Source: Bryobacteraceae bacterium
GTDB taxonomy: Bacteria > Acidobacteriota > Terriglobia > Bryobacterales > Bryobacteraceae
Direction of reading: 5' to 3'
Assembly: GCA_025056455.1 (NCBI GenBank)
Contig: JANWVY010000004.1
Coordinates: 186,001-250,000 of the forward strand
DNA: 64,000 bases
Each line of letters starts with the position of its first letter. Position 1 is the stretch's first letter. Both the position numbers and the translations under genes were made by a program. The notes below the pieces were generated by a model. It searched no databases. It was not told the DNA's origin and saw only the letters and a program-made list of their open reading frames with translations. Of the stretch, positions 15,157 through 24,549 are shown piece by piece.

Positions 15157-18072
15157 TCAGGCCGACTGGAGTAACTGATGGAGTAACGAGGCCGGATGGA
15201 GCGCCTGGTAGTGCGCTAAATCCAAAATCTGATGCCGGCAGGAAAAACCCGGCGCTACAACCACCTCGCCGTCTTTGAGCGCGCGCACCGCTGGCAGCAG
15301 CTTCCGCTCGGCAATCGCGACCGAGACCTCGTAGTGCTCCTTGAGATAGCCAAACGATCCTGCCATCCCGCAACAACCCGCATCGAGGTCGACGACTTCC
15401 GCGCCGGGCACTCGCTGCAGCAAGGACTTGGTCCATCGGAGCAAACCCATGGACTTTTGGTGGCAGTGTCCGTGCAACAGAATTCGCTTCGGACCGGCGC
15501 GCAGAGCCAGCTGGTCGCCATAGCGCGATTCCAAAAACTCTTCCAACCCCCAGCACGCCTGGGCCACCTCGAGCGCCTTTCGCCGGTCTTCACCACGGAG
15601 CAGGTCGGGCAGATCTTCTTTCACCGAGGATAAGCAACTAGGTTCGCAAAACACGATTGCGTGCCCGCGACTCGCAAGGGGGTGCAGCTGCTTCGTATTC
15701 TCGATGGCGCGCTGACGCGCTTCTCGGAGAAAACCTTGCGAAATTAGTGGACGGGCGCAACAGGCGTTTGGCGCAAGGCCTGCATTCAGGCCCAGCGCCG
15801 CAAACAACGTCAGCGCTGAAACGCCAATTTCCGGATGGTAGAAGTTGGTGAACGTATCCCGAAACAGATAAATCTCGGGATCTGCCGGCTGTTTGACGAT
15901 TCGCTCGAGCGGCAGGCGTGCCCACGGCGGCGGCATGCGCCGGGCGTCGAACCCGAGCGTCTTTTCCGTTAACCAGCGCCCAGCCGCAGTCCTCGATAGC
16001 CGGTTTATCAGCGGAGCAAACGGCGCGGCGGAACGGGAGATTAGAGGAATGCGCCCTAGGACGTACGCCCGGAGCGGCGTGCGGTGATCTCGCCAATAAG
16101 CCGCCAAAAATTCACTTTTGAAGCGGGCCATGTCCACTCCCACGGGACATTCGGATTTACAAGCCCGGCATTCCAGGCAAAGATCGAGCGCCTGTTTCAC
16201 GCCTTCTTGAGCCAAATCTCCTTGGCCCAGTTGTCCGATCATTGCAAGACGCAACACATTAGCCCGGCCCCGCGTGCTGTGCATTTCCTCGCGCGTCACC
16301 ATGAAGGACGGGCACATCGTCCCCTCCAGACGCTTGCGGCAGGCGCCGACCCCGCTGCACATCTCAACGGCGCCTCCAAGGCCGCCGAACTCGGAATAAT
16401 CAAATTCGGTGGCAGGGTTTGGAGTTTGATAACTCGGCCCAAAGCGAAGATTCGTCGTCAACGGCGGGGCATCAACGATTTTGCCAGGATTCAAAATTCC
16501 CTGAGGATCGAAAGTGCGCTTGATGGTCCGAAAGGCCTCATAAATCGTCGCTCCGAACATCTTGCGCAGAAAAGGGCTCCGCACAAGACCGTCGCCGTGC
16601 TCTCCAGAGAGCGCGCCTCCGAACTCCAGCACCAAGTCCGCAACTTCGGCTGCGATGGACTCAAACTGGCGTACGCCGGCCTCCGTCTTCAGATTGACGA
16701 CCGGCCTTACGTGGAGACAGCCCACCGAGGCGTGGGCATAGATACCCGCTACGGTTCCGTGCTTGTGGATGATCGCCAAAAATCGCTCGATAAAGTCGCG
16801 CAGCCGTTCCGGAGCCACTGCCGTGTCCTCAACAAAAGAAACGGACTTCGCGTCCCCTTTCATCGCTGTGGACAGTCCGAGCGCTGCTTCCCTGACTCCC
16901 CAAATCTGCTGTTGCTCGGCCAGATCGAGGGCATAGTGGCAATGAGTGGCCAGGCCCTTTAAATCTGCCTCCAGAGCTTGCAGGCGCGGCAGCAGGTTCT
17001 CTTTCCGATCATCGTAGAATTCAATGCACAGCAAACCGCCGGGATCTCCCCGAAGAAAACTCTTCTTGACGCGGTCTAGCGCTGGGTTCTGACGGGTGTG
17101 GTCAAGAATAAACTTATCCATCACCTCCACGGCTGAAGGATGGTGACTCAAAATTTTTGGCGTTGCGCTGAGTGCGTCCAGGATTCCGGGAAACTCGGCC
17201 GTAAGCACCGCTTTGTGCTTGGGGAGGGGCACTAGGCGAAGCTTGGCCTCTAATACGACGGCCAGCGTGCCCTCGGAGCCCACGATCAGCTTCCCGAGAT
17301 GAAAGGGCCGGGCGGGATCAACGAATTCATCCAAGTTGTACCCGCTCACACGGCGCAGAATCTTCGGATAGCGCCGCTTGATTTCTGCGGCATGCTCGAG
17401 CGCCAGGCGGCGTACCGTCCGGTAACACTGGGCCTCAAGCGAGTCCCCCGCACATTGCCTTTCGAGGCTCGAGGAGTCCAGCTCTTCGAGCTCGGCCAGC
17501 GAGCCGTCGCTTAGCGCGACTTTCAGCGCCAGCACGTGATCAATCGTCTTTCCGTAGAGAATCGACCGCGCGCCGCAAGAGTTGTTGGCGATCATCCCGC
17601 CGATCGTGGCGCGGCTTGCCGTTGTGATGTCTGGCGCAAAGCGAAGCCCGTAGTGTTTTAACTGAGTGTTCAGCTCGTCGAGAACCATTCCGGGCTCGAC
17701 GCGAGCCCAGCGCTCCCTAGCATTCACCTCGAGCAGGCGGTTTACGTATTTAGAAGTATCGATCTGAAGCCCTTCGCCGACAGCCTGTCCGGCCTGGGAA
17801 GTACCGCCTCCACGCAGAGTGATCGGACACCGGAACTCGTGACACAGCCGGACCGCTTCTATAATGTCTTGCTGCGATCGAGGAATCAGAACACCGAGGG
17901 GTTCAATTTGGTAGACGCTAGCGTCGGTGGAGTATAGCGCGCGGCTGAATTTATCGAATCGAACCTCCCCTTCCACCCGCTGGCGCAGAGCGTGATAGAG
18001 ACGCTGGCGATCGACCAGCGCGGCGCTGGCCTTTGGGACTGGGGTTGTCGTTTCCAGGCTTATCAAACTCAT
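15157..18072 (-). CDS. FAD/Fe-S D-2-hydroxyacid dehydrogenase, YdiJ/GlcDF type
   Basis: 971 residues from the ATG at 18072; the longer open frame to 18393 only overlaps the aminotransferase. Order: FAD-binding (PCMH) domain with TLRGGGTSQAGQAVG and NNSCGARSILYGKT, FAD-oxidase C-terminal domain, then a ferredoxin-like region (CSGVGACRKRL at about 570, CLECRACKSECPVG at about 632), then a cysteine-rich CCG domain (LLHGHCHQKSMG, DAGCCGMAGSFGY at about 900). This architecture oxidises D-2-hydroxyacids such as D-lactate, D-2-hydroxyglutarate or glycolate and passes electrons to the quinone pool at the membrane. Its ATG overlaps the aminotransferase stop (ATGA, 18069-18072), which indicates coupling. 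Confidence 0.88.
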   Translation of the reverse strand: MSLISLETTTPVPKASAALVDRQRLYHALRQRVEGEVRFDKFSRALYSTDASVYQIEPLGVLIPRSQQDIIEAVRLCHEFRCPITLRGGGTSQAGQAVGEGLQIDTSKYVNRLLEVNARERWARVEPGMVLDELNTQLKHYGLRFAPDITTASRATIGGMIANNSCGARSILYGKTIDHVLALKVALSDGSLAELEELDSSSLERQCAGDSLEAQCYRTVRRLALEHAAEIKRRYPKILRRVSGYNLDEFVDPARPFHLGKLIVGSEGTLAVVLEAKLRLVPLPKHKAVLTAEFPGILDALSATPKILSHHPSAVEVMDKFILDHTRQNPALDRVKKSFLRGDPGGLLCIEFYDDRKENLLPRLQALEADLKGLATHCHYALDLAEQQQIWGVREAALGLSTAMKGDAKSVSFVEDTAVAPERLRDFIERFLAIIHKHGTVAGIYAHASVGCLHVRPVVNLKTEAGVRQFESIAAEVADLVLEFGGALSGEHGDGLVRSPFLRKMFGATIYEAFRTIKRTFDPQGILNPGKIVDAPPLTTNLRFGPSYQTPNPATEFDYSEFGGLGGAVEMCSGVGACRKRLEGTMCPSFMVTREEMHSTRGRANVLRLAMIGQLGQGDLAQEGVKQALDLCLECRACKSECPVGVDMARFKSEFLAAYWRDHRTPLRAYVLGRIPLISRSAAPFAPLINRLSRTAAGRWLTEKTLGFDARRMPPPWARLPLERIVKQPADPEIYLFRDTFTNFYHPEIGVSALTLFAALGLNAGLAPNACCARPLISQGFLREARQRAIENTKQLHPLASRGHAIVFCEPSCLSSVKEDLPDLLRGEDRRKALEVAQACWGLEEFLESRYGDQLALRAGPKRILLHGHCHQKSMGLLRWTKSLLQRVPGAEVVDLDAGCCGMAGSFGYLKEHYEVSVAIAERKLLPAVRALKDGEVVVAPGFSCRHQILDLAHYQALHPASLLHQLLQSA

Positions 18073-19256
18073 GCTCGCTCTCCGTACATCCGGATCAAAC
18101 CTTTGGTGAGGCGTTGAAGGCCTTCCTCTAGGACGGTTCCGCCGGCCGCAAAGGAGACTCGGAGCGTGCCTTCGCCAGCAGGTCCGTAGAACGAACCGGG
18201 AACAACCACAACGCCAAACTCCTGCATCAACCGGCGCTGTACGAGCTCGGAGGGCAGGCCCAAGCCGCCAATGTCCACCAGGGCGAAGAAGCCTCCTTCT
18301 GGCACGAGCAGCCGGACACCGTTGACGGCCTCGAGCGCCTTCTGGACTATTTCCCGGCGGCGAGCATACTCGGCACGCATTTCGGCTACACAATCCTGAG
18401 GACCGGTGAGGGCCGCCACGGCCGCATCTTGAACAAACGTGGCAGGGCCCCGGCTTGCTTGCTGAAGGACAAGAAACATGGCGTCAATCCACTGGCGCTC
18501 TGCTGCACAATAGCCGGCGCGCCAACCGGTCATCGCGTAAGTCTTGGACAACGAATTCACCACGATCGTGTGTCGCCGCAGTTGCGGCGAAAGCGCGGCC
18601 GGGCTCACATGCCGGGCCTGCCCGTAGAGGAGCGCTTCGTAGATCTCGTCGCTGATCAGCATCAAGCCGTTCTTGCAAACAAATTCGCCAAGCGCCGCAA
18701 GCTCCTGGGAAGTGAGCACCGTGCCAGTCGGGTTCCAGGGCGTATTCAGCACGAGCGCTCGCGTCCGCGGAGAACAAGCTCTTTGAAGATGTTCGACTTC
18801 GATTGAGAAGCGGCCGTTTACAATACGGCCAGCAACGCTGCGAACGCAGCCGCCCGCAAGGGCAATGGGCGAGTAATAGGCGTCGTAAATTGGCTCGGGT
18901 AATAAAACTTCGTCCCCTGGATTTAGAATCGCCGCGAGTGCCGCCCAGAGGCCAAAGGTGGCCCCGCTCGTGATAAGAATTTCCGTGGCGGGATCGTATC
19001 GTAGGCCGTTATCGCGCTCAAGTTTCCAGGCGACTGCCTCGCGCAGCTTTTTTTCGCCGCGATTATCCGGATAGCTCGTCCGCCCCTGGTCCAGGGCTTG
19101 CTTGGCCGCTTGGACAATGTGGGGCGGCGTGCGGAAATCCGGCTCTCCCCGCAGGAGAGAGACAAGTTCAACTCCCTGTGCTTGCAGTTTCCGAACCTCA
19201 GACAGGATGCGATTGACGGCAGTCGGTCGGAGCTCCAGGATGCGATCAGCCGGCAT
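18069..19256 (-). CDS. PLP-dependent aminotransferase, class I/II
   Basis: 395 residues. Fold-type I motifs: TSGATFGLWAALAAILNPGD (cofactor phosphate region), NTPWNPTGTVL, SDEIYEALLY, and the PLP lysine in NSLSKTYAMTGWRAGY (about 237), with the C-terminal carboxylate-binding LRVSFAAG. Close to the aspartate/aromatic/alanine aminotransferase subgroup. It would interconvert an amino acid and a 2-oxoacid. It is co-translated with the FAD/Fe-S hydroxyacid dehydrogenase, so the two could together form a hydroxyacid, 2-oxoacid, amino acid route. Substrate not determinable. Confidence 0.85.
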   Translation of the reverse strand: MPADRILELRPTAVNRILSEVRKLQAQGVELVSLLRGEPDFRTPPHIVQAAKQALDQGRTSYPDNRGEKKLREAVAWKLERDNGLRYDPATEILITSGATFGLWAALAAILNPGDEVLLPEPIYDAYYSPIALAGGCVRSVAGRIVNGRFSIEVEHLQRACSPRTRALVLNTPWNPTGTVLTSQELAALGEFVCKNGLMLISDEIYEALLYGQARHVSPAALSPQLRRHTIVVNSLSKTYAMTGWRAGYCAAERQWIDAMFLVLQQASRGPATFVQDAAVAALTGPQDCVAEMRAEYARRREIVQKALEAVNGVRLLVPEGGFFALVDIGGLGLPSELVQRRLMQEFGVVVVPGSFYGPAGEGTLRVSFAAGGTVLEEGLQRLTKGLIRMYGERA

Positions 19257-19390
19257 TCTTTTCCCCTCATCCTATCAACTCCTCTCCCTCGCTCCGGCTC
19301 GTGGAAGCCCGCCCGCTTTGCAGTCGGCTACTCGCCCCCAAAAGTGCGACCGCAGGCCACGGTGTTATAACCGTTATGATCAGGGCTGCC

Positions 19391-20347
19391 ATGAAACTTG
19401 TCGTGCTTGATGGTTACTGCTTAAATCCTGGCGATCTCAGCTGGGAGCCGCTGTGCCGCCTTGCAGACGTCACCATTTATGATCGAACGCCAGCGGGCGC
19501 CGTGATCGAGCGAATTGGCGAGGCAGAACTCGTCATGACGAACAAAACGCCATTAAGCGCCGCTGTGTTTTCTGCCTTGCCTAATCTCAAATTTGTGGGC
19601 GTGCTTGCCACAGGATATAACATCGTCGACGTAGAGGCGGCGCGGCAGCACGGCGTCGTGGTGTCGAATGTTCCTACCTATGGTACGGCCTCAGTGGCGC
19701 AACACGCAGTTGCGCTGCTGCTCGAGCTCTGTCACCAGGTCGGCCTGCATGCGCAAGCGGTCCGGAACGGAGAATGGTCGGCGAATCCAGATTGGTGCTT
19801 CTGGAAATCGCCACTGGTGGAACTTGCGGGAAAGACTCTAGGAGTTGTCGGCTTTGGCCGGATTGGCAGGCAAACCGCAAAGATTGCACACGCCATGGGC
19901 ATGCGCGTGATTGCTTGTGATGCGATTCAAACGGATCCGCCAGAATATGAAAATTTTCGCTGGGCCAGCTTGGAAGAGTTGCTCGCCGAATCGGATGTCG
20001 TCAGTTTGCACTGCCCGCTGACTGCCGAGACGCAAGGTCTGATCAACCGGGAACGCTTGCGCCAGATGAAGCCGGCAGCGTTTCTCATCAACACGTCAAG
20101 AGGCGGTCTGACCGTAGACCAGGACCTAGCCGACGCTTTAAATGAGGGTGTAATTGCGGGTGCTGGACTGGACGTACTTTCTGTGGAGCCTCCGGTGGGA
20201 GGCAATCCGCTATTTTCTGCGAAGAACTGTATTGTGACACCCCATATCGCCTGGGCGACGAAGGAGGCCCGGGGGCGGTTGATGGAAATCGCCGCGGGCA
20301 ATCTCCGGGCGTTTTTGGAGGGCAAACCGCAGAACGTGGTGAGTTAA
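19391..20347 (+). CDS. NAD-dependent D-2-hydroxyacid dehydrogenase
   Basis: 318 residues from the ATG at 19391. The NAD-binding motif is GVVGFGRIGRQ (about 150). Catalytic Arg is in NTSRGGLTVDQ (about 234), Glu follows in the GAGLDVLSVEPP segment, and His in VTPHIAWAT (about 284). The family reduces 2-oxoacids such as hydroxypyruvate, glyoxylate or phenylpyruvate. The early LATGYNIVD segment resembles glycerate dehydrogenase/hydroxypyruvate reductase, but paralogues are too similar for a firm name. It is divergent from the aminotransferase gene across about 130 bases, and the sialidase starts 20 bases after its stop. Confidence 0.85.
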   Translation: MKLVVLDGYCLNPGDLSWEPLCRLADVTIYDRTPAGAVIERIGEAELVMTNKTPLSAAVFSALPNLKFVGVLATGYNIVDVEAARQHGVVVSNVPTYGTASVAQHAVALLLELCHQVGLHAQAVRNGEWSANPDWCFWKSPLVELAGKTLGVVGFGRIGRQTAKIAHAMGMRVIACDAIQTDPPEYENFRWASLEELLAESDVVSLHCPLTAETQGLINRERLRQMKPAAFLINTSRGGLTVDQDLADALNEGVIAGAGLDVLSVEPPVGGNPLFSAKNCIVTPHIAWATKEARGRLMEIAAGNLRAFLEGKPQNVVS

Positions 20348-20367
20348 GTCGACTTGGAGGGAGGCAC

Positions 20368-21456
20368 ATGCGCTGGTGGATTGGACCGCTTTTCGCCCTC
20401 GCCGCGCTGTCAGAGCAGCCACAACACATAGCGGTTTTTCGCAGCGGGGAGGGCGGCTACCACACCTATCGAATTCCCGCCATCGTGCGCACACAAACTG
20501 GCGTCTTACTGGCGTTTTGCGAGGGTCGGCGAAACAGCCGAGCCGATACAGGCGACATTGATCTGTTGCTGAAGCGAAGCCAGGATGGCGGCCGGAGCTG
20601 GTCGCAGCCGATCATCGTGGCCGATTTCGGAACCGATACAGTAGGCAATCCCGCACCCGTCGTGGACCGCAAAACGGGCGTCATCTGGCTCCTGTTGACC
20701 AGAAATCCGGGACAGGACACCGAGCAGCAGATCCTCAACCGTACCTCCTCCGGCACCCGCACCGTGTGGGTGACCTACAGCAAAGACGGCGGCCTCAGCT
20801 GGGCGAAGCCACAGGAAATCACCCCGGCTGTGAAGAAGCCCGGCTGGACTTGGTATGCCACTGGGCCCGGCAACGGCATTCAGCTCCGCAGCGGGCGGAT
20901 CGTGATTGCCTGCGATCACAACCGCGGCGGCGTCGAGGAACGATATTCCCATGTCATTTACAGCGATGATCACGGAGCGAGCTGGAAACTCGGCGGAAGT
21001 GTCGGACCAAAGTGCAATGAGTCGACAGTGGCCGAGCTGCCGGATGGCGGGCTGGTGCTCAATATGCGGAGCTACCACGGAAAAAACCGGAGGGCAGTTT
21101 CCTACAGCCGCGACGGCGGATTGAACTGGACCGAGCCTGTACTCGATGAAACCTTGATTGAGCCTGTTTGTCAAGCAAGCCTCATCCGGTGGGGCAAAAG
21201 AGAACTGCTTTTCTCCAACCCGGCAAGCACCAAGAGGGAGAACATGGTCGTGCGGCTGAGCCGGGACGGAGGGAAAACTTGGATGTTCTCAAAAACGGTA
21301 TATCCAGGTCCTGCCGCCTATTCCAACCTGGTTGAGCTCGCCGGGGGCTGGGTTGGGTTGTTGTACGAAAGAGGGACTGAATCGCCCTATGAGGAAATTC
21401 GTTTTGCGCGCTTCCCCATCTCCTGGTTAAAGGCCCAGACTGCCTCCCCGAAGTGA
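20368..21456 (+). CDS. Secreted exo-alpha-sialidase (BNR/Asp-box protein)
   Basis: 362 residues with a short signal peptide (MRWWIGPLFALAALS). YRIPAIV at about 32-38 carries the sialidase arginine. Five Asp-boxes follow: SQDGGRSW (about 71), SKDGGLSW (137), SDDHGASW (199), SRDGGLNW (247), SRDGGKTW (298). A late YSNLVELAGGWVGLLYERG supplies the tyrosine-containing strand. This is the six-bladed propeller of GH33 neuraminidases, which release terminal sialic acids from glycoconjugates outside the cytoplasm. GGAGG precedes the ATG. No sialic acid uptake or catabolism gene (nanA, nanT, nagB) is in the window, so the gene may serve scavenging or act on a related sugar. Confidence 0.85.
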   Translation: MRWWIGPLFALAALSEQPQHIAVFRSGEGGYHTYRIPAIVRTQTGVLLAFCEGRRNSRADTGDIDLLLKRSQDGGRSWSQPIIVADFGTDTVGNPAPVVDRKTGVIWLLLTRNPGQDTEQQILNRTSSGTRTVWVTYSKDGGLSWAKPQEITPAVKKPGWTWYATGPGNGIQLRSGRIVIACDHNRGGVEERYSHVIYSDDHGASWKLGGSVGPKCNESTVAELPDGGLVLNMRSYHGKNRRAVSYSRDGGLNWTEPVLDETLIEPVCQASLIRWGKRELLFSNPASTKRENMVVRLSRDGGKTWMFSKTVYPGPAAYSNLVELAGGWVGLLYERGTESPYEEIRFARFPISWLKAQTASPK

Positions 21457-21472
21457 TAGTCTTTCAGAATCC

Positions 21473-23104
21473 ATGGAATCCATGTGGCGACAACACTACA
21501 CACCGCTCGGCGAGAGCCTGGCCCTATCGGCCAGTGTGGCCGCTCTGCCGATTTTCGTTCTGTTGCTTTTATTAGGAGTTCTGCGGAAGCCGGCCTGGGT
21601 GGCCGGTCTGAGCGGATTAGCAACCGCAATCGCGGTAGCGCTAGGCGCCTACGGCATGCCGCCGGGCCTGGTGTTTGGTTCTGTGACCTTTGGCGCGGCC
21701 TTCGGCCTTCTCCCCATCGGCTGGATTGTCTACTGGGCCATTGTGCTTTATCGCATCGCCCTGGAGACGGGAAAATTCGAGATGATCAAGGATTCCATCG
21801 GCGGGCTCACGAACGATCGGCGGTTACAGGCCCTGCTTATTGCTTTCTCCTTTGGCGCATTCGTAGAAGGGGCAGCCGGGTTCGGGACTCCCGTGGCTGT
21901 TGCGGCGGCCATGCTGGCCGGCCTGGGCTTCTCTCCGTTTTATGCCGCAGGAATTTGCTTGCTGGCCAATACCGCGCCAGTCGCCTTTGGTTCCATCGGT
22001 ATACCAGTCTCAACGTTGGCGGGCATTACCGGTTTGCCCGCGGCCGATCTCAGCGCCAACGTGGGCCGCATTTGCGCTCCCGTTTCTTTGATCGTGCCGG
22101 GCTATCTGATCTTGGTCATGGGCGGATGGAAAGCCCTCCGCGGCGTCCTGCCGGCGGCGATTGTCTGTGGCGGCTGCTTTGCGGTTGTTCAGTTTCTCGT
22201 ATCGAATTATCTGGGACCAGAACTGACCGATATCCTAAGCTCGCTCGCCGCCATCGTCGGGCTGGTCCTGTTATTTCGCTTCTGGCGCCCAACCGACCAG
22301 TTCGAGCTCGCTGGAGCGGCCGTTTCCACAACGCCGAAACGACACAAGCCCAACGAAATCTTGCTGGCTTGGTCGCCCTATCTGTTGCTGGTCGGTTTCG
22401 TATTGTTGTGGGGGCAAGAAGGGGTGAGAAAGGTGCTCAATAGCCTCACCATCACCATCCCTTGGCCAATGCTGCATAATCTGGTCGAGCGCGTGCCCCC
22501 GGTGGTGAGCAAAGCGTCGCCTTATTCAGCCGTCTACAGCCTCAACTGGCTTTCGGCCGCGGGCACGGCTTGCCTCTTTTCTACAATTCTGGCGGCCGTG
22601 GTTTTACAAGTATCGTGGGCTCAGTACCTGAGAATTCTTCGCGCCGCGATGCGCCAGCTGTTTTTGTCGCTGGTGACGATTGCCGCTGTCCTAGGGTTGG
22701 CGTTCTTGATGAACTACTGCGGAGCGACGGCCACGCTAGGACTTGCCTTTGCGGCAACCGGTGCGCTGTTCCCCTTCTTTAGCGCCATTCTCGGCTGGCT
22801 GGGTGTGTTTTTGACCGGCAGTGACACGTCGGCCAACGCGCTGTTTGGCAATTTACAGGTGGTGACGGCCAACAAACTGAGTCTCAATCCGATGCTGATG
22901 GCAGCGTCCAACTCCTCGGGCGGAGTGATGGGCAAAATGATCAGTTTGCAGAGCCTCGCTGTTGCTGCGGCCGCTACTGGGATGCCTTCTCATGATGAGG
23001 CCAAGCTTTTCCGCTTCACGCTGAAACACAGCATCCTCCTTGCCTCGGTCATTGGGCTGGTTGTCGTGTTCTACGCGTATCTTGCGCCGGGATGGGTGAG
23101 ATAA
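21473..23104 (+). CDS. lctP: L-lactate permease family transporter
   Basis: 543 residues with about 12-14 membrane spans. Family hallmarks: FSFGAFVEGAAGFGTPVAVA, LANTAPVAFGSIGIPV, and near the end TGSDTSANALFGNLQV and NSSGGVMGKMISLQSLAVA. Members import L-lactate, D-lactate or glycolate with protons. The ATG at 21482 is an alternative start three codons in. It lies 16 bases after the sialidase stop and near two hydroxyacid dehydrogenases, which supports a role in hydroxyacid uptake. Confidence 0.9.
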   Translation: MESMWRQHYTPLGESLALSASVAALPIFVLLLLLGVLRKPAWVAGLSGLATAIAVALGAYGMPPGLVFGSVTFGAAFGLLPIGWIVYWAIVLYRIALETGKFEMIKDSIGGLTNDRRLQALLIAFSFGAFVEGAAGFGTPVAVAAAMLAGLGFSPFYAAGICLLANTAPVAFGSIGIPVSTLAGITGLPAADLSANVGRICAPVSLIVPGYLILVMGGWKALRGVLPAAIVCGGCFAVVQFLVSNYLGPELTDILSSLAAIVGLVLLFRFWRPTDQFELAGAAVSTTPKRHKPNEILLAWSPYLLLVGFVLLWGQEGVRKVLNSLTITIPWPMLHNLVERVPPVVSKASPYSAVYSLNWLSAAGTACLFSTILAAVVLQVSWAQYLRILRAAMRQLFLSLVTIAAVLGLAFLMNYCGATATLGLAFAATGALFPFFSAILGWLGVFLTGSDTSANALFGNLQVVTANKLSLNPMLMAASNSSGGVMGKMISLQSLAVAAAATGMPSHDEAKLFRFTLKHSILLASVIGLVVVFYAYLAPGWVR

Positions 23105-23113
23105 GCTCATTCC

Positions 23114-23156
23114 GCGGTCCTTCGGGTTGGCCTGCTTCGGTCCCGGAGCCGCTTTT
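23114..23156. terminator. Weak hairpin between convergent genes
   Basis: GCGGTCC (23114-23120) can pair with GGAGCCGC (23145-23152) with one bulged base, followed by TTTT on the plus strand. It lies between the convergent lactate permease and baeRF3 genes, where a terminator would be expected, but the stem is imperfect and the loop long. Confidence 0.3.
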
Positions 23157-23176
23157 GACAGGAACCCAGTAGCGTC

Positions 23177-24337
23177 TCACATCAGCGAATAACGGTAGAT
23201 GGCTACAGCGGGGGCGGGGAGCAGGGCAGGTGGCAGAACATAAATGTCTGCCCCAGAGGCGATGGCCTCCGCCGCCGCTGCATTGACGAGGTCCTCCGGG
23301 ATCGGAAGCAACTTTCTCTCAGAGGTGGGAATGACGCTAGAACAATCCCCCTCGGAGTGTGCGCCCTCGGCGAGGAACAATTTCCAGACCCTACCTTGCG
23401 CCGCCGCTGCCACGACCTCATCGATCTGGTCCGTCCAGCGATCGCCCGGGGCGCTTTGTTGAAATTCGGCAAGGGTTTCGAGGCCTCTGCGAGTAAGATC
23501 CGTTTTGATGAGCATGCGAGCGCGCTCGATGATTTCGTCATGCGAAAGGTAATCAATATCACCGTGTAGCGCGCCATCCACCGTTTCGTGATAACTGTTG
23601 ACGCGGTGGTAAGCTTCAACGATTCGGTCCCCTCCAGCCAGGACCAGCGGCAGGCCGCGCTCTTGCAAGAAAGAGCTCAAGCCCCGGTCCAGCAAGGTGC
23701 AGAAAAACTGCATCCGGCGTTGCTCATTCGCTGAAGTCAGGCCAAACGAAATTACCTGTGCCTTTTCCCGATTGCGACTGCGATGATAGCGGCTGATCCG
23801 CGTGTGATCTTCGAACTCCGGGCTAGATATCTGATCTAGGCTTTCGGGCACGGTGCGGGGCAGAGGCCGTTCCCGCATGTTTTCACCATCCGCCTCAATC
23901 AGTCTGACCTTGGCCGGGCCCAACTCCAAGATGAAGAACTGGCGAGGTTCAAGCAGCGCGGCAAGCAAGGGCTTCACGTAAAAGTGGTTTGACACCACTA
24001 CCGTTTCGACAACTTCGCCCGGAGCATCAAAAAAATGGAAGCCTTGACGATCGACAAAGATTGCGAGCCCTCTTCGGCGGTTTTCGCGCAAAGCTGGTTC
24101 ATGGGAGAGGGAGAGAATGGGTGTCGTCAATATGGCCAAGTCCCGGTGAGGAAGGGCTAGCTGATCGAGCGAGTATGTCACTTGATCGACCGCAAACTTG
24201 AGGCGCGAAGCGATGGGTTTGGCCACCGAGCCCTGACTGGACCCTGGAACCAGCACGGTGACCGCCGGCGGCTGCGGATTGCCCAAGCCGCTCAAATCGC
24301 GTAGAGTCAGGGTTTCAAACTGAAGTGAAAAAATCAT
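23177..24337 (-). CDS. baeRF3-type release-factor-like protein
   Basis: 386 residues, no signal peptide. The overall pattern matches bacterial archaeo-eukaryotic release factor homologues of family 3: a first domain with VTVLVPGSSQGSVAKPIASR and ADGENM, a middle domain with FFCTLLDRGLSSFLQERGLPLVLAGGDRIVEAYHRVN, and an L7Ae-like end with AAAEAIASGADIYVLPP. These are related in fold to eRF1/Pelota and are thought to act on ribosomes or in stress, without experimental proof for family 3. The eRF1 GGQ peptide-release motif is not seen. GGGAGGCGCC precedes the ATG. Monocistronic on its strand. Confidence 0.7.
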   Translation of the reverse strand: MIFSLQFETLTLRDLSGLGNPQPPAVTVLVPGSSQGSVAKPIASRLKFAVDQVTYSLDQLALPHRDLAILTTPILSLSHEPALRENRRRGLAIFVDRQGFHFFDAPGEVVETVVVSNHFYVKPLLAALLEPRQFFILELGPAKVRLIEADGENMRERPLPRTVPESLDQISSPEFEDHTRISRYHRSRNREKAQVISFGLTSANEQRRMQFFCTLLDRGLSSFLQERGLPLVLAGGDRIVEAYHRVNSYHETVDGALHGDIDYLSHDEIIERARMLIKTDLTRRGLETLAEFQQSAPGDRWTDQIDEVVAAAAQGRVWKLFLAEGAHSEGDCSSVIPTSERKLLPIPEDLVNAAAAEAIASGADIYVLPPALLPAPAVAIYRYSLM

Positions 24338-24549
24338 GGCGGCGCCTCCCTTCCTCCATTCCCCTCCTTGGCGCTCAAGAGGCTAGCCTGTTGTCAACCC
24401 TTGTTCGCGAGCAGGAAGAGAAGGGATCCTTCGCATCACGAGCTCTGCCACGTCGCACTCTGAGTCACCGCACTCTCCCTCTCCTCGAAGGATTTATGCT
24501 CAACCCTACCCCCAAACAGCGTGAATTCGGAAGGCAGGACTTCAGTCTC

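Noticed and set aside
14273-15556. 427-residue open frame on the minus strand
   Set aside because: It overlaps the MatC-like permease in another frame, is rich in Arg, Ser and Gly with no domain motif, and is a shadow of GC-rich coding DNA.
16084-16962. 292-residue plus-strand frame inside the FAD/Fe-S dehydrogenase gene
   Set aside because: It is antisense to conserved FAD and iron-sulfur motifs; no start signal or family character.
18073-18393. N-terminal extension of the FAD/Fe-S dehydrogenase
   Set aside because: The extension lies fully within the aminotransferase gene; the ATGA overlap at 18069-18072 is a normal coupled start.
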